Assembly (NCBI RefSeq): GCF_019400745.1
Contig: NZ_WJIB01000012.1
Location: 62,001-126,000 of the forward strand
Reading direction: 5' to 3'
Origin: Cohnella sp. CFH 77786
Lineage (GTDB): Bacteria; Bacillota; Bacilli; Paenibacillales; Paenibacillaceae
Length of the DNA: 64,000 bases
The notes under the pieces were generated by a model. It worked only from the letters and a program-made list of their open reading frames with translations. It searched no databases and had not been told where the DNA came from. Below are positions 9,264 to 17,690 of this stretch, piece after piece. Position 1 is the stretch's first letter; each line of letters opens with the position of its first letter. The translations under genes were made by a program, and so were the position numbers.

Positions 9264-10286
9264 GATGACGTCCTGGCCTTCTTCCACGCCTTGGACGATC
9301 TCGACGGTGGTGGAACCCGTCAGCCCCTGCTCGACGTCGAGTTCGCGGATCCGCTTTCCGTCCTCCAGAACCCGGACGAAATTCCGGCCGAGGTAAGACC
9401 TCAGGCCGCTTCTCGGAATGAGCAGCACGTTGTCCTTCTTCTGGGTGACGATCGCGACGTCGGCCATCGAGCCGATTTCGGCATCCTTCGGAAGATCCGG
9501 AATTTCGATGTACAGCGTTTTGCCGTACTTCTCCTGCAGATCCTTGTTCAGCGTCTGAGGGGCGGAGCTCGGCGTTTGCACGACTTTCCCGACAACCTTG
9601 GCATCCCGGACCGTTACTTCCGCGGACATGCCCACTTCGGCATCCCGGATGTCCGCCGCGTTCTCTACGCGCAGCGACACGCGAAGCTTCGTCGGGTCGG
9701 CCACGGTCACGAGCGTCTGGTAAGGCTCGACGAAATCGCCCTCCTTCAGGCTTTCCACGAAAATGACCTGACCGTCGATGTTCGAGCGGAGCTGCTTGCC
9801 ACCCAACTGTTCCTTGAGGCGGTCGTATTTGATCTGCTCGATCTCGAGCTGGAGGGAAGCGATGCGGAGCTGGCCGCTGCCCGCGGCTTTGGCCTGGCGC
9901 AAGGCCAGCTTGGCTCTCTCCAGCGACAGTTCCTGCTCCTTGAGCTTCAGATCCAGGTCGTCCATGATCAGCTGCACCAGCACGTCGCCTTTCTTCACCT
10001 TATCCCCGGACTTGACGGCAATGCTCTGGAGCCGCCCGCCTTGTCCGGTGAACTGCGCGACGTAGGTCGAGACCGATTCCAGCGATCCGATTCCTTTGAT
10101 CTGCTTGACGATCGTCCCTCTCTCCACCTTGACGGTGCGGTAGTTTTCCTGGGCGGGCTTCACCAGCGGGGGCTTCAGGGCGTTTTCTTCCTTGGGAAGC
10201 AGGGAACAGCCGGCCAAGGTTGCCGACAGTACGGCAAGCAGTGCCAACGCCGGCGGATGCTTAAAGCTGCGCGACAATTTGTCCAT
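9255..10286 (-). CDS. efflux adaptor lipoprotein (HlyD/MacA family)
   Basis: Membrane fusion/adaptor protein, 343 residues. The signal peptide ends in the lipobox LAGC with cysteine 27, so it should be tethered to the outer face of the membrane. A barrel-sandwich half-motif follows (VKVERGTIVKQIKGIGSLE), then a coiled-coil hairpin around residues 110-165 (KLKEQELSLERAKLALRQAK), the return strand and a beta-barrel. MacA-like adaptors in Gram-positives pair with FtsX-type permeases, and the next gene is one. The start overlaps the end of the upstream ATPase gene by 26 bp. An 18-bp duplication follows its stop codon. Confidence 0.92.
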   Translation of the reverse strand: MDKLSRSFKHPPALALLAVLSATLAGCSLLPKEENALKPPLVKPAQENYRTVKVERGTIVKQIKGIGSLESVSTYVAQFTGQGGRLQSIAVKSGDKVKKGDVLVQLIMDDLDLKLKEQELSLERAKLALRQAKAAGSGQLRIASLQLEIEQIKYDRLKEQLGGKQLRSNIDGQVIFVESLKEGDFVEPYQTLVTVADPTKLRVSLRVENAADIRDAEVGMSAEVTVRDAKVVGKVVQTPSSAPQTLNKDLQEKYGKTLYIEIPDLPKDAEIGSMADVAIVTQKKDNVLLIPRSGLRSYLGRNFVRVLEDGKRIRELDVEQGLTGSTTVEIVQGVEEGQDVILQ

Positions 10287-10953
10287 CCTCCAGTTCGTAG
10301 ACTTGATCGACGATTTCCATAATAGCCGGATCGTGCGTCGTCAGAATGACCGTCATTCCCTGCTGCTGCACCAAATCCCGAAACACCTTGATGATATGCA
10401 GACCGGTCCGGCTGTCCAACTCGGCCGTCGGTTCGTCCGCGAGCAGCAGCTTGGGCCGGTGGGCGATGGCCCGGGCGATCGCCGTCCTCTGCTGCTCGCC
10501 TCCCGACATTTCGAACGGCCGGTGATGCATCCTCGGCCCCAGGCCGACTTGGTCCAAGGCGCGAATCGCGGCGTCTTTCCGTTCTTTCGCGGGGAAATCC
10601 GAAATCCGCAGGATGAATTCCACATTCTCGTAAGCGGACATGAGCGGAATGAGAGCGAAAGACTGGAATACGAGCCCCATCTCCTTCCGCCGGATTTCGT
10701 CCCTCTGCCGGTCGGAAAGCGCCGACATTTCCCGCCCCGCGAAATACACCTTGCCCTCCGTCGGGCGGTCGAGCGCGCCGAGCAGGTTGATCAGCGTCGT
10801 TTTGCCGGAGCCGGACCTGCCCTTGAAGGCGATCAGCCTGCCCGCGGGGATGGCGAGATCGACCCCTTTGAGCACCGTAACGGCCCCTTGGCCTTTGCCG
10901 AATGTCCGCTTGATCCCGGAAGCCCGGATGATGTCTTGCTCTCCAGTCGTCAT
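10261..10953 (-). CDS. ABC transporter ATPase (LolD/MacB type)
   Basis: ATPase of 230 residues, normal length. Walker A GRSGSGKTT, signature MSGGEQQR and Walker B LLLADEPTAELDSRTG are all present. The longer open frame upstream lies inside the regulator gene; MTTGEQDIIRASG follows GGAGG at 7 bases and is the likely start. The ATG overlaps the stop of the LacI gene by ATGA, and the 3' end overlaps the adaptor start by 26 bp. The operon therefore has two ATPase genes but one permease gene, so either a heterodimeric ATPase or two alternative ATPases serve the permease. Confidence 0.92.
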   Translation of the reverse strand: MTTGEQDIIRASGIKRTFGKGQGAVTVLKGVDLAIPAGRLIAFKGRSGSGKTTLINLLGALDRPTEGKVYFAGREMSALSDRQRDEIRRKEMGLVFQSFALIPLMSAYENVEFILRISDFPAKERKDAAIRALDQVGLGPRMHHRPFEMSGGEQQRTAIARAIAHRPKLLLADEPTAELDSRTGLHIIKVFRDLVQQQGMTVILTTHDPAIMEIVDQVYELEDGQIVAQL

Positions 10954-11993
10954 CTTGCATCCTCCGATTGTGGATGGGAATAAAACCGGTTCGCGACCGA
11001 TTTGCGTTCGACAAGCTCCGGCCGAACCCGGTCCAGGGTACCGGAACCCCCTTCGATCATTTCGACGAGACGTGTTGCCGCCATCGAGCAAATCGAAAGC
11101 CGGGCATGGCGAACGGTCGTAAGCGGCGGATTCAGGTAAGCCCCGTAGGCATCCCCGTCATATCCGATCACCGAGAAGTCACGGGGCACGAGGAGGCCAA
11201 GCTCGGCGAACCGCATGACGGCTCCTGCCGCCATCCGGTCGTTCGCGCAGAAAACGGCGGTGGGCCTTGCGCTTCCGGCCCGTTCCGCGATTCGTTCCGC
11301 GGCATTTGCTCCGCTCTCCCCGGAGAAGTCGCCTTGCAGGATCCATATGCCGGCCGGATCGATGCCGCCGGCCTTCAGCGCCTCCCGGAATCCGGCAAGC
11401 CGTTCGCGGCACACCCGTGACGGAGGACCGTCCACGTAGGCAAAGCTGCGGTGACCGCGTTCAAGCAAATACCGGCCGGCCATCCTCCCGCCTTCCGCAT
11501 CGTCCGATACGACCGACGCGCAGCTTTCCCCGGTAACGCTTTCAAAATTCACGCAAGGCAGACGGATCGAAAGCGCTTCTTCCACAAGCGGATGGCCTTC
11601 TCCGAACGGATGGAGCAGAATGCAGCCTTCCAGTCCCCTCGATCCGGCATATTCCGCGAGCTTGCCCCGCGTATAGCCGACATAAGGGAGCGTGAACAGA
11701 ATCGTATCCTTCCCGTACCTGCGCAATTCTTGCTGCATGCGGTTATAGAAATCCAAAAATCCGGAATGCTCGAATTCCTCCAAAATGGGCGCGAATAAGC
11801 CGGCCAATCCGCTTCCTTTGCCCACAAGCTGCTTTGCCCCCAGGTTCGGCACGTAACCGAGCGCCCGGGCCGCCTCGAGAACGCGCGCTTTCGTCGCGGC
11901 GCTGACGCCGTACATCCCGTTCAGCGCCCGGGAAACGGTACTTGGGGAAAGCTGCAGCCGAAGGGCGATGTCCTTGATCCCCACTTCGCCCAA
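10950..11993 (-). CDS. LacI-family transcriptional regulator
   Basis: Repressor or activator of 347 residues: an N-terminal helix-turn-helix (IKDIALRLQLSPSTVSRALNG) with the hinge helix, then a periplasmic-binding-protein-like sensor domain. The start is TTG at 11993; a GTG two codons later is an alternative. LacI members usually sense sugars. Here the gene is translationally coupled (ATGA) to the ABC operon, which is not a sugar importer. A perfect GCAAACGTTTGC palindrome lies about 55 bp upstream and is a likely autoregulatory operator, so the regulator probably controls its own operon. Confidence 0.93.
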   Translation of the reverse strand: MGEVGIKDIALRLQLSPSTVSRALNGMYGVSAATKARVLEAARALGYVPNLGAKQLVGKGSGLAGLFAPILEEFEHSGFLDFYNRMQQELRRYGKDTILFTLPYVGYTRGKLAEYAGSRGLEGCILLHPFGEGHPLVEEALSIRLPCVNFESVTGESCASVVSDDAEGGRMAGRYLLERGHRSFAYVDGPPSRVCRERLAGFREALKAGGIDPAGIWILQGDFSGESGANAAERIAERAGSARPTAVFCANDRMAAGAVMRFAELGLLVPRDFSVIGYDGDAYGAYLNPPLTTVRHARLSICSMAATRLVEMIEGGSGTLDRVRPELVERKSVANRFYSHPQSEDAR

Positions 11994-12046
11994 GGGGTTT
12001 GATTTGATTGGATTCGCGATCTAAATCACCACTTTCGCACCGTTCT

Positions 12047-12058
12047 GCAAACGTTTGC
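12047..12058. promoter_or_regulatory. probable LacI-family operator
   Basis: Perfect 12-bp palindrome GCAAACGTTTGC with central CG, the form bound by LacI/CcpA-family proteins. It is located in the only promoter region of the LacI-ABC operon. Confidence 0.65.
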
Positions 12059-12114
12059 GAAACCTATTTTTCAATTTACTGGTAAACTTGGAGCGTGTCA
12101 ACCTCAGAAATTAT

Positions 12115-12144
12115 AGCAAAAGCACGGATCCGAGGATCCGTGCT
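12115..12144 (-). terminator. intrinsic terminator after fecCD pair
   Basis: AGCACGGATCC and its exact complement are separated by two bases. On the minus strand a T-rich tail (TTTTGCTATAATTT) follows. It ends the iron permease operon before the LacI promoter. Confidence 0.8.
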
Positions 12145-12155
12145 GACAGCGGCCA

Positions 12156-13199
12156 TCATCTGGAGTTGCGGTAACGGTACAGCAAATAAATGAAAAACGG
12201 AGCGCCGACGCCGGCGGTAAATACCCCGACCGGAACGTCGTGCGGTAAAAAAGCGGTTCTGGCAACCAGGTCCGCCGCGACGACGATCCATCCGCCGATC
12301 AAGGCGGAAACGGGAAGCACGCCTCCGAAGGAGGGGCCGATCAGCTTACGGGTCATATGAGGCGCGATGAGGCCGACGAAGCTGATCCCGCCGCCCGCCG
12401 CAACCGCGCTGCCCGCCAGTGCCACGCTGATCAGCATCAAGACGAAGCGTTGGCGCTGCACCGCGCTTCCTACGCTTGTCGCGATGTCGTCGCCCAACTG
12501 AAGAACGTTCACGTTCCTCGCGCATACCATCGCCAGCGGCAGGAGAACGAGCGTCCAGGGAAGCATCGCCCATACCATTTCCCAGGGTGTCCCGTATACC
12601 GTGCCCGTCAGCCAGACATACGCTTGGCCGGCCGTTTGGATCGGGCTAAGGACCAGCATTGTTTTGACAGCGGATTGCAGCAGAAAGTTGACGCCGATCC
12701 CGATCAGGACGAGCCGGATGGGAGATACGCCTTTCTTCCAGGCTAACAGATAGATGATGAGAGACGTGATGCCGGCCCCGATCATGGCGGCGACCGGGAG
12801 CCAACCGATGCTCACCGTGCCCGCGAAATACGTAATGAAAGCGACCGCCGCGACGGACGCGCCGCCCGTGATTCCGATGATGTCCGGGGAAGCGAGCGGA
12901 TTGCGGATCAGTCCCTGCAGGATGGCCCCGGCCGCCGCAAGGGAAGCCCCGACGAGAAACGCGGCGATTGTGCGCGGAAGCCTCAGCGTCTGCACGACCA
13001 GTTCGTGCTCTTCGGTTCCTTTTCCCAGTATCGCATTCACCGCGTCCAACGGCCGAATGTACATGTCGCCCATCCCCGTGCTGACCGCAATCGCGGCAAC
13101 ATTGCCGAGCAACAGAAGAAGCGCCCAAAACAACGTTTTCTTGTGAAACAAAAAGGAAACCGGCAGCTTGGCGACGCGGAGCGGAGTGTAATTCCTCAA
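12156..13199 (-). CDS. iron(III)-siderophore ABC permease, second subunit (FecCD family)
   Basis: Integral membrane permease of 347 residues, member of the BtuC/FecCD family that imports ferric siderophores. Family stretches include LRLPRTIAAFLVGASLAAAG, then GITGGASVAA, and the end DVPVGVFTAGVGAPFFIYLL. A longer open frame runs upstream but overlaps the first permease in another frame. The likely start is the TTG at 13199, which overlaps the upstream stop as TTGA; GGAG lies just before it. It pairs with the preceding permease as a heterodimer and is energised by a FecE-type ATPase, probably the one encoded separately at 16515. Confidence 0.9.
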   Translation of the reverse strand: MRNYTPLRVAKLPVSFLFHKKTLFWALLLLLGNVAAIAVSTGMGDMYIRPLDAVNAILGKGTEEHELVVQTLRLPRTIAAFLVGASLAAAGAILQGLIRNPLASPDIIGITGGASVAAVAFITYFAGTVSIGWLPVAAMIGAGITSLIIYLLAWKKGVSPIRLVLIGIGVNFLLQSAVKTMLVLSPIQTAGQAYVWLTGTVYGTPWEMVWAMLPWTLVLLPLAMVCARNVNVLQLGDDIATSVGSAVQRQRFVLMLISVALAGSAVAAGGGISFVGLIAPHMTRKLIGPSFGGVLPVSALIGGWIVVAADLVARTAFLPHDVPVGVFTAGVGAPFFIYLLYRYRNSR

Positions 13200-14209
13200 G
13201 ATTTCTCCAGCCCCCTCCGCGCAAGATAGATGAAGACAGGGATGCCGACGAATGCCGTCATGACGCCCACGGGAAGCTCTTCCGGCATGATGACGAACCG
13301 AGCCGCAATATCCGCGATCAGCAGCAGAATCGCGCCGAGCAAAGCGCTGAACGGGATGATCCAGCGGTAATCGGGGCCCGTGAAGAATCGCGCGACGTAC
13401 GGAATGACCATCCCGATGAATCCGACGGGGCCCGCTACGGCCACGGAGCTCCCGGCCAACAGTCCGATCACGGCTCCGGCCAGGAGTTTGACGGCCAAGG
13501 TTCGTTGCCCCAGTCCCTGCGCCGTGTCTTCCCCCATCGTCAGAACGTTGAGATGCCTCGCCAGCAGCAAGGAGACGATCCAGCATCCCGCCATGAAGGG
13601 CCAAACTTCGGACAGCATCTCCATCGTGCGCCCCGCGACGGAGCCGGTCAGCCAGAACAGCACATCATTCAACCCTTGTTCGTTCAGTACGAGCATCCCT
13701 TGCGTAAAGGACGTGAACAATGCGCTGACGGCCGCTCCGGCCAGGATGATTTTCAGAGGCGTCAGCCCGTCGCGGCCGGCGGAGCCCAGCAAGTACACGA
13801 CCGCCGCGCCGAACACGGCTCCCGCGAACGAAATCCACATCAGCTTCGCCAGGGAGGTCACGGACAACACGGTAACGGCGAATACGACGAAAAAAACCGC
13901 TCCGTAATTCACGCCCAACACGTTCGGCTCTGCGAGCGGGTTTCTCGTCACCGCCTGAATCAACGCCCCGGAGATGGCGAGGCTCGCCCCGACGGCCGCC
14001 GCGATCATCGTCCGGGGCGTCCGCGAGGTTTGTACGATCACTTGCTCATTCGAGCCCGTATCGTAATGAATAAAGGAATCGACGACGTCTTTCCAGCCGA
14101 TATCCGTCGCTCCATAGGCGAGACTCGCAAACATGCAAATCAAGAGAAGCGCGAATCCGATCAGGAGTCCCAGACTTTTCGCCATAGAGCCCGGCAACAT
14201 GTTTCCCAT
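13196..14209 (-). CDS. iron(III)-siderophore ABC permease, first subunit (FecCD family)
   Basis: Permease of 337 residues of the FecCD/BtuC family. Conserved pieces are TSRTPRTMIAAAVGASLAIS, NPLAEPNVLGVNYGA and ELPVGVMTAFVGIPVFIYLA. Start ATG at 14209 has GGAGAGGG upstream; the in-frame ATG at 14260 lies in the intercistronic hairpin and lacks a ribosome binding site. About nine to ten transmembrane helices are visible. It follows the substrate-binding protein gene across an 86-bp gap that contains a strong hairpin. Confidence 0.9.
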   Translation of the reverse strand: MGNMLPGSMAKSLGLLIGFALLLICMFASLAYGATDIGWKDVVDSFIHYDTGSNEQVIVQTSRTPRTMIAAAVGASLAISGALIQAVTRNPLAEPNVLGVNYGAVFFVVFAVTVLSVTSLAKLMWISFAGAVFGAAVVYLLGSAGRDGLTPLKIILAGAAVSALFTSFTQGMLVLNEQGLNDVLFWLTGSVAGRTMEMLSEVWPFMAGCWIVSLLLARHLNVLTMGEDTAQGLGQRTLAVKLLAGAVIGLLAGSSVAVAGPVGFIGMVIPYVARFFTGPDYRWIIPFSALLGAILLLIADIAARFVIMPEELPVGVMTAFVGIPVFIYLARRGLEKS

Positions 14210-14232
14210 ATATCCCTCTCCGCTTCCACGAC

Positions 14233-14272
14233 GCGCAGAAGAATGAGCGTTCACGCCCATTCTTCTATGCGC
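14233..14272 (-). terminator. intercistronic hairpin between binding protein and permease genes
   Basis: GCGCAGAAGAATG...CATTCTTCTATGCGC pairs over about 12-16 bases around a TTCA loop with one bulge. No T-run follows, so it is more likely a transcript stabiliser or partial attenuator than a full terminator. Confidence 0.6.
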
Positions 14273-14295
14273 TGCCTATTGACGATTCCTTGCGA

Positions 14296-15570
14296 TCACA
14301 GGTCGAAGTAGAAGTACAGATCGTCCAGCATCATCATGGCCGAGGTCGCGCCGCCGGACATGTTCCAGGTGACGTCGTTCACCTTGTAGTACTTGCCGTT
14401 TTTGACGCCTTTCAAGTTGCTCCAGAGCGGATTGGACTGCCAATCCTGCTGCGACTTGAACGACTCCTCGTCGCTTCCCAAGTCGGACGTAATATCGAAG
14501 ATGACGTCTCCGTCGAGCAGCGGGATCTGTTCCTTCGAGGTCACGCCGACGACGGTTTTGCCTTCAACCTGTTGCGCTTTCGGACGGGAGAGGCCCAGTT
14601 CCTGGAGAATCGTGCCCGCGTATCCGGTGACATAGAACCGCGCGGTTCCGTCCGGCTGGAATCGGATGATGGAAACTTCGGTTTTGAGTTTGCCGCCCAT
14701 TTTCGATTTGAAATCCGCGACGCGCTTATTCCATTTCTCCAGGAACGCGATGGCGACATCCTCCTTGTTCAAGGCTTCCGCGGCCATTTGCATGTTCGTT
14801 TTCCAGCTGAACACGTCGGTCGTCATGATCGTGGGAGCGATTTTGGACAACTGGCCGTAGATCTTCTCATGACGCAGCTTGGAACCGATGATCAGGTCCG
14901 GTTTCAGCGCGACGATCGCTTCCATGTTCGGCTGATTCTCGTCCCCGAGGTTTCTGACGCCGCCCATGTCGGCTCTCAGATAGTGGTACCAAGGCTGCTG
15001 AACCCAGGATTCGACCGCTCCCGCCGGCTTCACGCCCAGCGTAAGCGAAATGTCGACCATCCCGTTAAACAGCACGACTACCTTTTTCGGAACCGCGTTC
15101 AACGTCGTCTGGCCCATTGCGTGGGTGATCGTTTTTTGGCTCGCCAACGTCGCCGTATTCGAAGAGGACGACCATTTCACCCACAGGCCGAGCGACTCGC
15201 CGAGGAACCGGAGCGGCACGAGCGTCGTATCGTTCTTCACGACGGGAACCGCGTCCAGCGTGACCGTTTGCCCGTTAACCGTCGCTTTGTTGCTCTTCAG
15301 CGTCAGGACGACGTTGGAAGTTCCCTTGGCAACCGTGATTTTCTTTGTCTTGTCATCCCATCCGACTTTCGCGCCGAGCTTCTCCGCGAGGACGCGGTAA
15401 GGAACCATCGTGCGCCCGTTGATCACTTGCGGCGCGACGCCGAACGAAATTTCTTTGCCGTCGAGCACGACTTTAACCGTTCCCGCAGCCGAAGCCGTCA
15501 GAGGAACGATGCCGAACGCGAGAATGAAGGATAACACGATTGCAGCCGAGCGAAACATGGATTTGAACAT
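14296..15570 (-). CDS. siderophore-binding protein with copper-amine-oxidase-N domain
   Basis: Secreted iron-siderophore binding protein of 424 residues. The signal peptide ends ASA-AG and has no lipobox cysteine, unlike ordinary Gram-positive binding proteins. Residues about 30-130 form a copper amine oxidase N-terminal-like domain (VINGRTMVPYRVLAEKLGA, then WDDKTKKITV, and a second half with TTLVPLRFLGESLG). From about residue 140 a periplasmic-binding fold begins (PKKVVVLFNGMVDISLTLGV) with NMEAIVALKPDLIIGS. It is directly downstream of a perfect Fur box and upstream of two FecCD genes, which supports iron as the cargo. The first domain may hold the protein in the cell wall in place of a lipid anchor; this is inference. 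Confidence 0.9.
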   Translation of the reverse strand: MFKSMFRSAAIVLSFILAFGIVPLTASAAGTVKVVLDGKEISFGVAPQVINGRTMVPYRVLAEKLGAKVGWDDKTKKITVAKGTSNVVLTLKSNKATVNGQTVTLDAVPVVKNDTTLVPLRFLGESLGLWVKWSSSSNTATLASQKTITHAMGQTTLNAVPKKVVVLFNGMVDISLTLGVKPAGAVESWVQQPWYHYLRADMGGVRNLGDENQPNMEAIVALKPDLIIGSKLRHEKIYGQLSKIAPTIMTTDVFSWKTNMQMAAEALNKEDVAIAFLEKWNKRVADFKSKMGGKLKTEVSIIRFQPDGTARFYVTGYAGTILQELGLSRPKAQQVEGKTVVGVTSKEQIPLLDGDVIFDITSDLGSDEESFKSQQDWQSNPLWSNLKGVKNGKYYKVNDVTWNMSGGATSAMMMLDDLYFYFDL

Positions 15571-15606
15571 GGAACCGCAAACCGCCTTTCGGTTTATGTA
15601 TGAAAT

Positions 15607-15621
15607 TGATAATCATTATCA
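15607..15621. promoter_or_regulatory. Fur box upstream of siderophore-binding protein gene
   Basis: TGATAATCATTATCA is a perfect 7-1-7 inverted repeat identical to the Bacillus Fur consensus. It is 37 bp upstream of the binding protein start, so the operon should be repressed when iron is plentiful. Confidence 0.9.
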
Positions 15622-15659
15622 TTTGTGATAATAAAATACGGCCCTCTTCCTGTCAAGCG

Positions 15660-16340
15660 TCAACCGTTCAATTGGTCGGAAAGCTGGCGGAATCCCTGAT
15701 AAAGCTGATAATCCAGCTGCAGGAGGGCATCCATGTCGATCTTGTCCGAACCCGTCAATTCAGCCAGCTTAGCCATCTTCTCCCCCAGAAACGAGACCAT
15801 GTCCGGCGCTAGCGTCTGGACGTCGGGTTTGACGGAGTCCCAATTTTTCGCCATTTCACCGGCAATGGACTGGACTTGGGCGGCGTCTTGATCCTCGGCT
15901 TTTTGCTTCAGGTCTTTCGCGAGCGATTTCAGTCCGGCGACGGCTTCCGCCGCCCGCGTCGCCCGATCGTCTTTCTTTTCCGGCGCTCCGCCCGCGCTTT
16001 TTTCCATGATCGAATCTTTTACCGCGCTGCTCGCCTCTTTATTTTCCACGGCTGCCTTCTCGGCAGCGCTCGTCGGCTTGGCTTCTTTCTCTTCTTTCTT
16101 CACTTCTTCGGCAGCCGGCTCCGAAACGGGTTGCTCCGCCGGTTGGGCCGGAGCCGTTGCCGTCGCCTGCGGTTCTTGCCCGGCGGGCTCCGCGTTTGCC
16201 GACTCCGTTTGTTCCGCAGCCGCCGGCGTCCGGGCCCCTGCTGCGATTTCGGCTTCGGACGGTTGATCGCCCGACGACGCGCCGCAACCGGATACGATGA
16301 GAGATCCGGCTAACATGCAAAGTCCGATAATGCGTTTCAC
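15660..16340 (-). CDS. lipoprotein of unknown function in iron locus
   Basis: A 226-residue lipoprotein, signal peptide ending VSGC with cysteine 19. A low-complexity linker rich in Ala, Glu, Pro and Lys occupies residues about 20-125. A helical C-terminal domain of about 100 residues follows, starting near AAEAVAGLKSLAKDLKQ and containing NWDSVKPDVQ and a run of acidic residues. I do not recognise the family. It is flanked by Fur-box-like sites on both sides and by siderophore transport genes, so an accessory role in metal capture is plausible. It is transcribed divergently from the FecE-type ATPase gene. Confidence 0.8.
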   Translation of the reverse strand: MKRIIGLCMLAGSLIVSGCGASSGDQPSEAEIAAGARTPAAAEQTESANAEPAGQEPQATATAPAQPAEQPVSEPAAEEVKKEEKEAKPTSAAEKAAVENKEASSAVKDSIMEKSAGGAPEKKDDRATRAAEAVAGLKSLAKDLKQKAEDQDAAQVQSIAGEMAKNWDSVKPDVQTLAPDMVSFLGEKMAKLAELTGSDKIDMDALLQLDYQLYQGFRQLSDQLNG

Positions 16341-16436
16341 TTCTCAATTCCTCCCTGCTTGACCTGTGCCATCGGCTGGTCATGGTTTCCAAGTCCCTAT
16401 TCTATAGTCGGCGATTTCGTTTTTCAATCTTTTTTT

Positions 16437-16451
16437 TGAGAATGAATCTCA
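16437..16451. promoter_or_regulatory. Fur-box-like site between lipoprotein and ATPase genes
   Basis: TGAGAATGAATCTCA is an imperfect 7-1-7 repeat with three differences from TGATAATNATTATCA, followed by a further partial half-site (ATTGTCATTG). It sits in the divergent promoter region and could control both genes. Confidence 0.7.
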
Positions 16452-16514
16452 TTGTCATTGACAGCTTGAGTTCCGAGCGCCTAAAATCCAATAAGAGGAT
16501 TCCTCTCATACGTG

Positions 16515-17384
16515 ATGAGGCAAGAAACGAACGGAAGGCGGGGTCGGCGCTTGAACGCGTTAGAAGCGAAAAGCTTGGGGTTGTCCTACGGAAGCCATCG
16601 GATATTCCAGGACTTGAACCTATCCGTTGAAACGGGGAAAATCACGGTGTTGATCGGAAGCAACGGCTGCGGAAAATCGACGTTGCTTCGTTCCATGGCC
16701 CGGCTGCTGAAGCCCGAGCAGGGCGCCATCCTCTTGGACGGCGGCGACATCGCCCGGCTGCCGACGAAAGAAGTCGCCAAACGGATGGCTCTGCTGCCGC
16801 AAGGACCAACCGCACCTGAAGGGCTGACGGTGCTGCAGCTTGTCAAGCAAGGACGCTACCCCTATCAAAGCTGGCTCCGGCAATGGTCCCGCGAAGACGA
16901 GAAGATGGTTCGCCGGGCCCTGGAAGTGACCGGCCTCTCCGAATGGGCCGAAAAGAGCGTCGATTCATTGTCCGGCGGGCAGCGGCAGCGGGCTTGGATC
17001 GCCATGACGCTGGCCCAGGATACGGACATGATTCTGCTCGACGAACCGACGACCTATCTCGACATGACGCACCAGCTCGAGGTGCTCGACCTGCTCTACG
17101 AACGGAACGAAAGAGACGGTCGGACGATCGTCATGGTCCTGCACGATATCAACTTGGCTTGCCGGTACGCGCATCGAATCGTAGCCATCAAAAACGGGCG
17201 CGTTTACGCTCAGGGAGCGCCGGAAGAGGTCGTAACGGCCGAGATGATCGAAGCGGTATTCGAAATGAAATGCCAAATGATCCTGGATCCCGTCTACGGC
17301 ACCCCGCTCTGCATTCCTTACGGCAAAAGCAGATCCGGCGGGGAAGTTCCGGAGTCCGATCCCCTGTGGAAAGAGCTCGCTTGA
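16515..17384 (+). CDS. iron-siderophore ABC transporter ATPase (FecE/FhuC type)
   Basis: Cytoplasmic ATPase for ferric siderophore import. Walker A GSNGCGKST, Q-loop MALLPQGP, signature LSGGQRQRAWIAM, Walker B MILLDEPTTYLDM and the switch histidine VLHDIN are all present. The C-terminal MILDPVYGTPLCIPYG is typical of FecE/FhuC. Start is uncertain: GTG 16512, ATG 16515 or TTG 16551 (LNALEAKSLGLSYG); the last gives the normal family length and has GGAAGG upstream. It is separated from its probable permeases by about 2.3 kb and reads on the other strand, with a Fur-like site just upstream. Confidence 0.92.
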   Translation: MRQETNGRRGRRLNALEAKSLGLSYGSHRIFQDLNLSVETGKITVLIGSNGCGKSTLLRSMARLLKPEQGAILLDGGDIARLPTKEVAKRMALLPQGPTAPEGLTVLQLVKQGRYPYQSWLRQWSREDEKMVRRALEVTGLSEWAEKSVDSLSGGQRQRAWIAMTLAQDTDMILLDEPTTYLDMTHQLEVLDLLYERNERDGRTIVMVLHDINLACRYAHRIVAIKNGRVYAQGAPEEVVTAEMIEAVFEMKCQMILDPVYGTPLCIPYGKSRSGGEVPESDPLWKELA

Positions 17385-17690
17385 CGAACGGAACGATCGA
17401 ACGCTTCCATTAGCGGGCACGTACGATTCTGTATTAAATTTCATATAGAAAATTTCCGAAGGCGGTAAACTTGGATAAATCTATTTGAAAAATCATATAG
17501 AATCTGCCCTATTCTCCACCTACACCACGATTCTATTCGATATTTCATACAGATTTACCGGGAGTTCTCTCATTTAAGCTTGATTCACTCGACTAAGCTT
17601 GATTCACTCGACTCTTCCGAGCCGTTCGCCGATCAAGAAAGACCCCTTGCGCGGTTCTGCTTTCTCAACATATAGCATACCTAAGGAGTT
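17385..17690. other. AT-rich intergenic region with short repeats
   Basis: No gene seen. Three degenerate copies of TTTCATATAGAAA occur near 17438, 17487 and 17544. A 19-bp tandem duplication (TAAGCTTGATTCACTCGAC) occupies 17575-17612, directly before the 51-bp minisatellite. Confidence 0.6.

Noticed and set aside
13200..13604. Long N-terminal extension of the second FecCD permease
   Set aside because: Composition is Arg/His-rich and it overlaps the first permease in another frame; the TTG at 13199 couples the genes.
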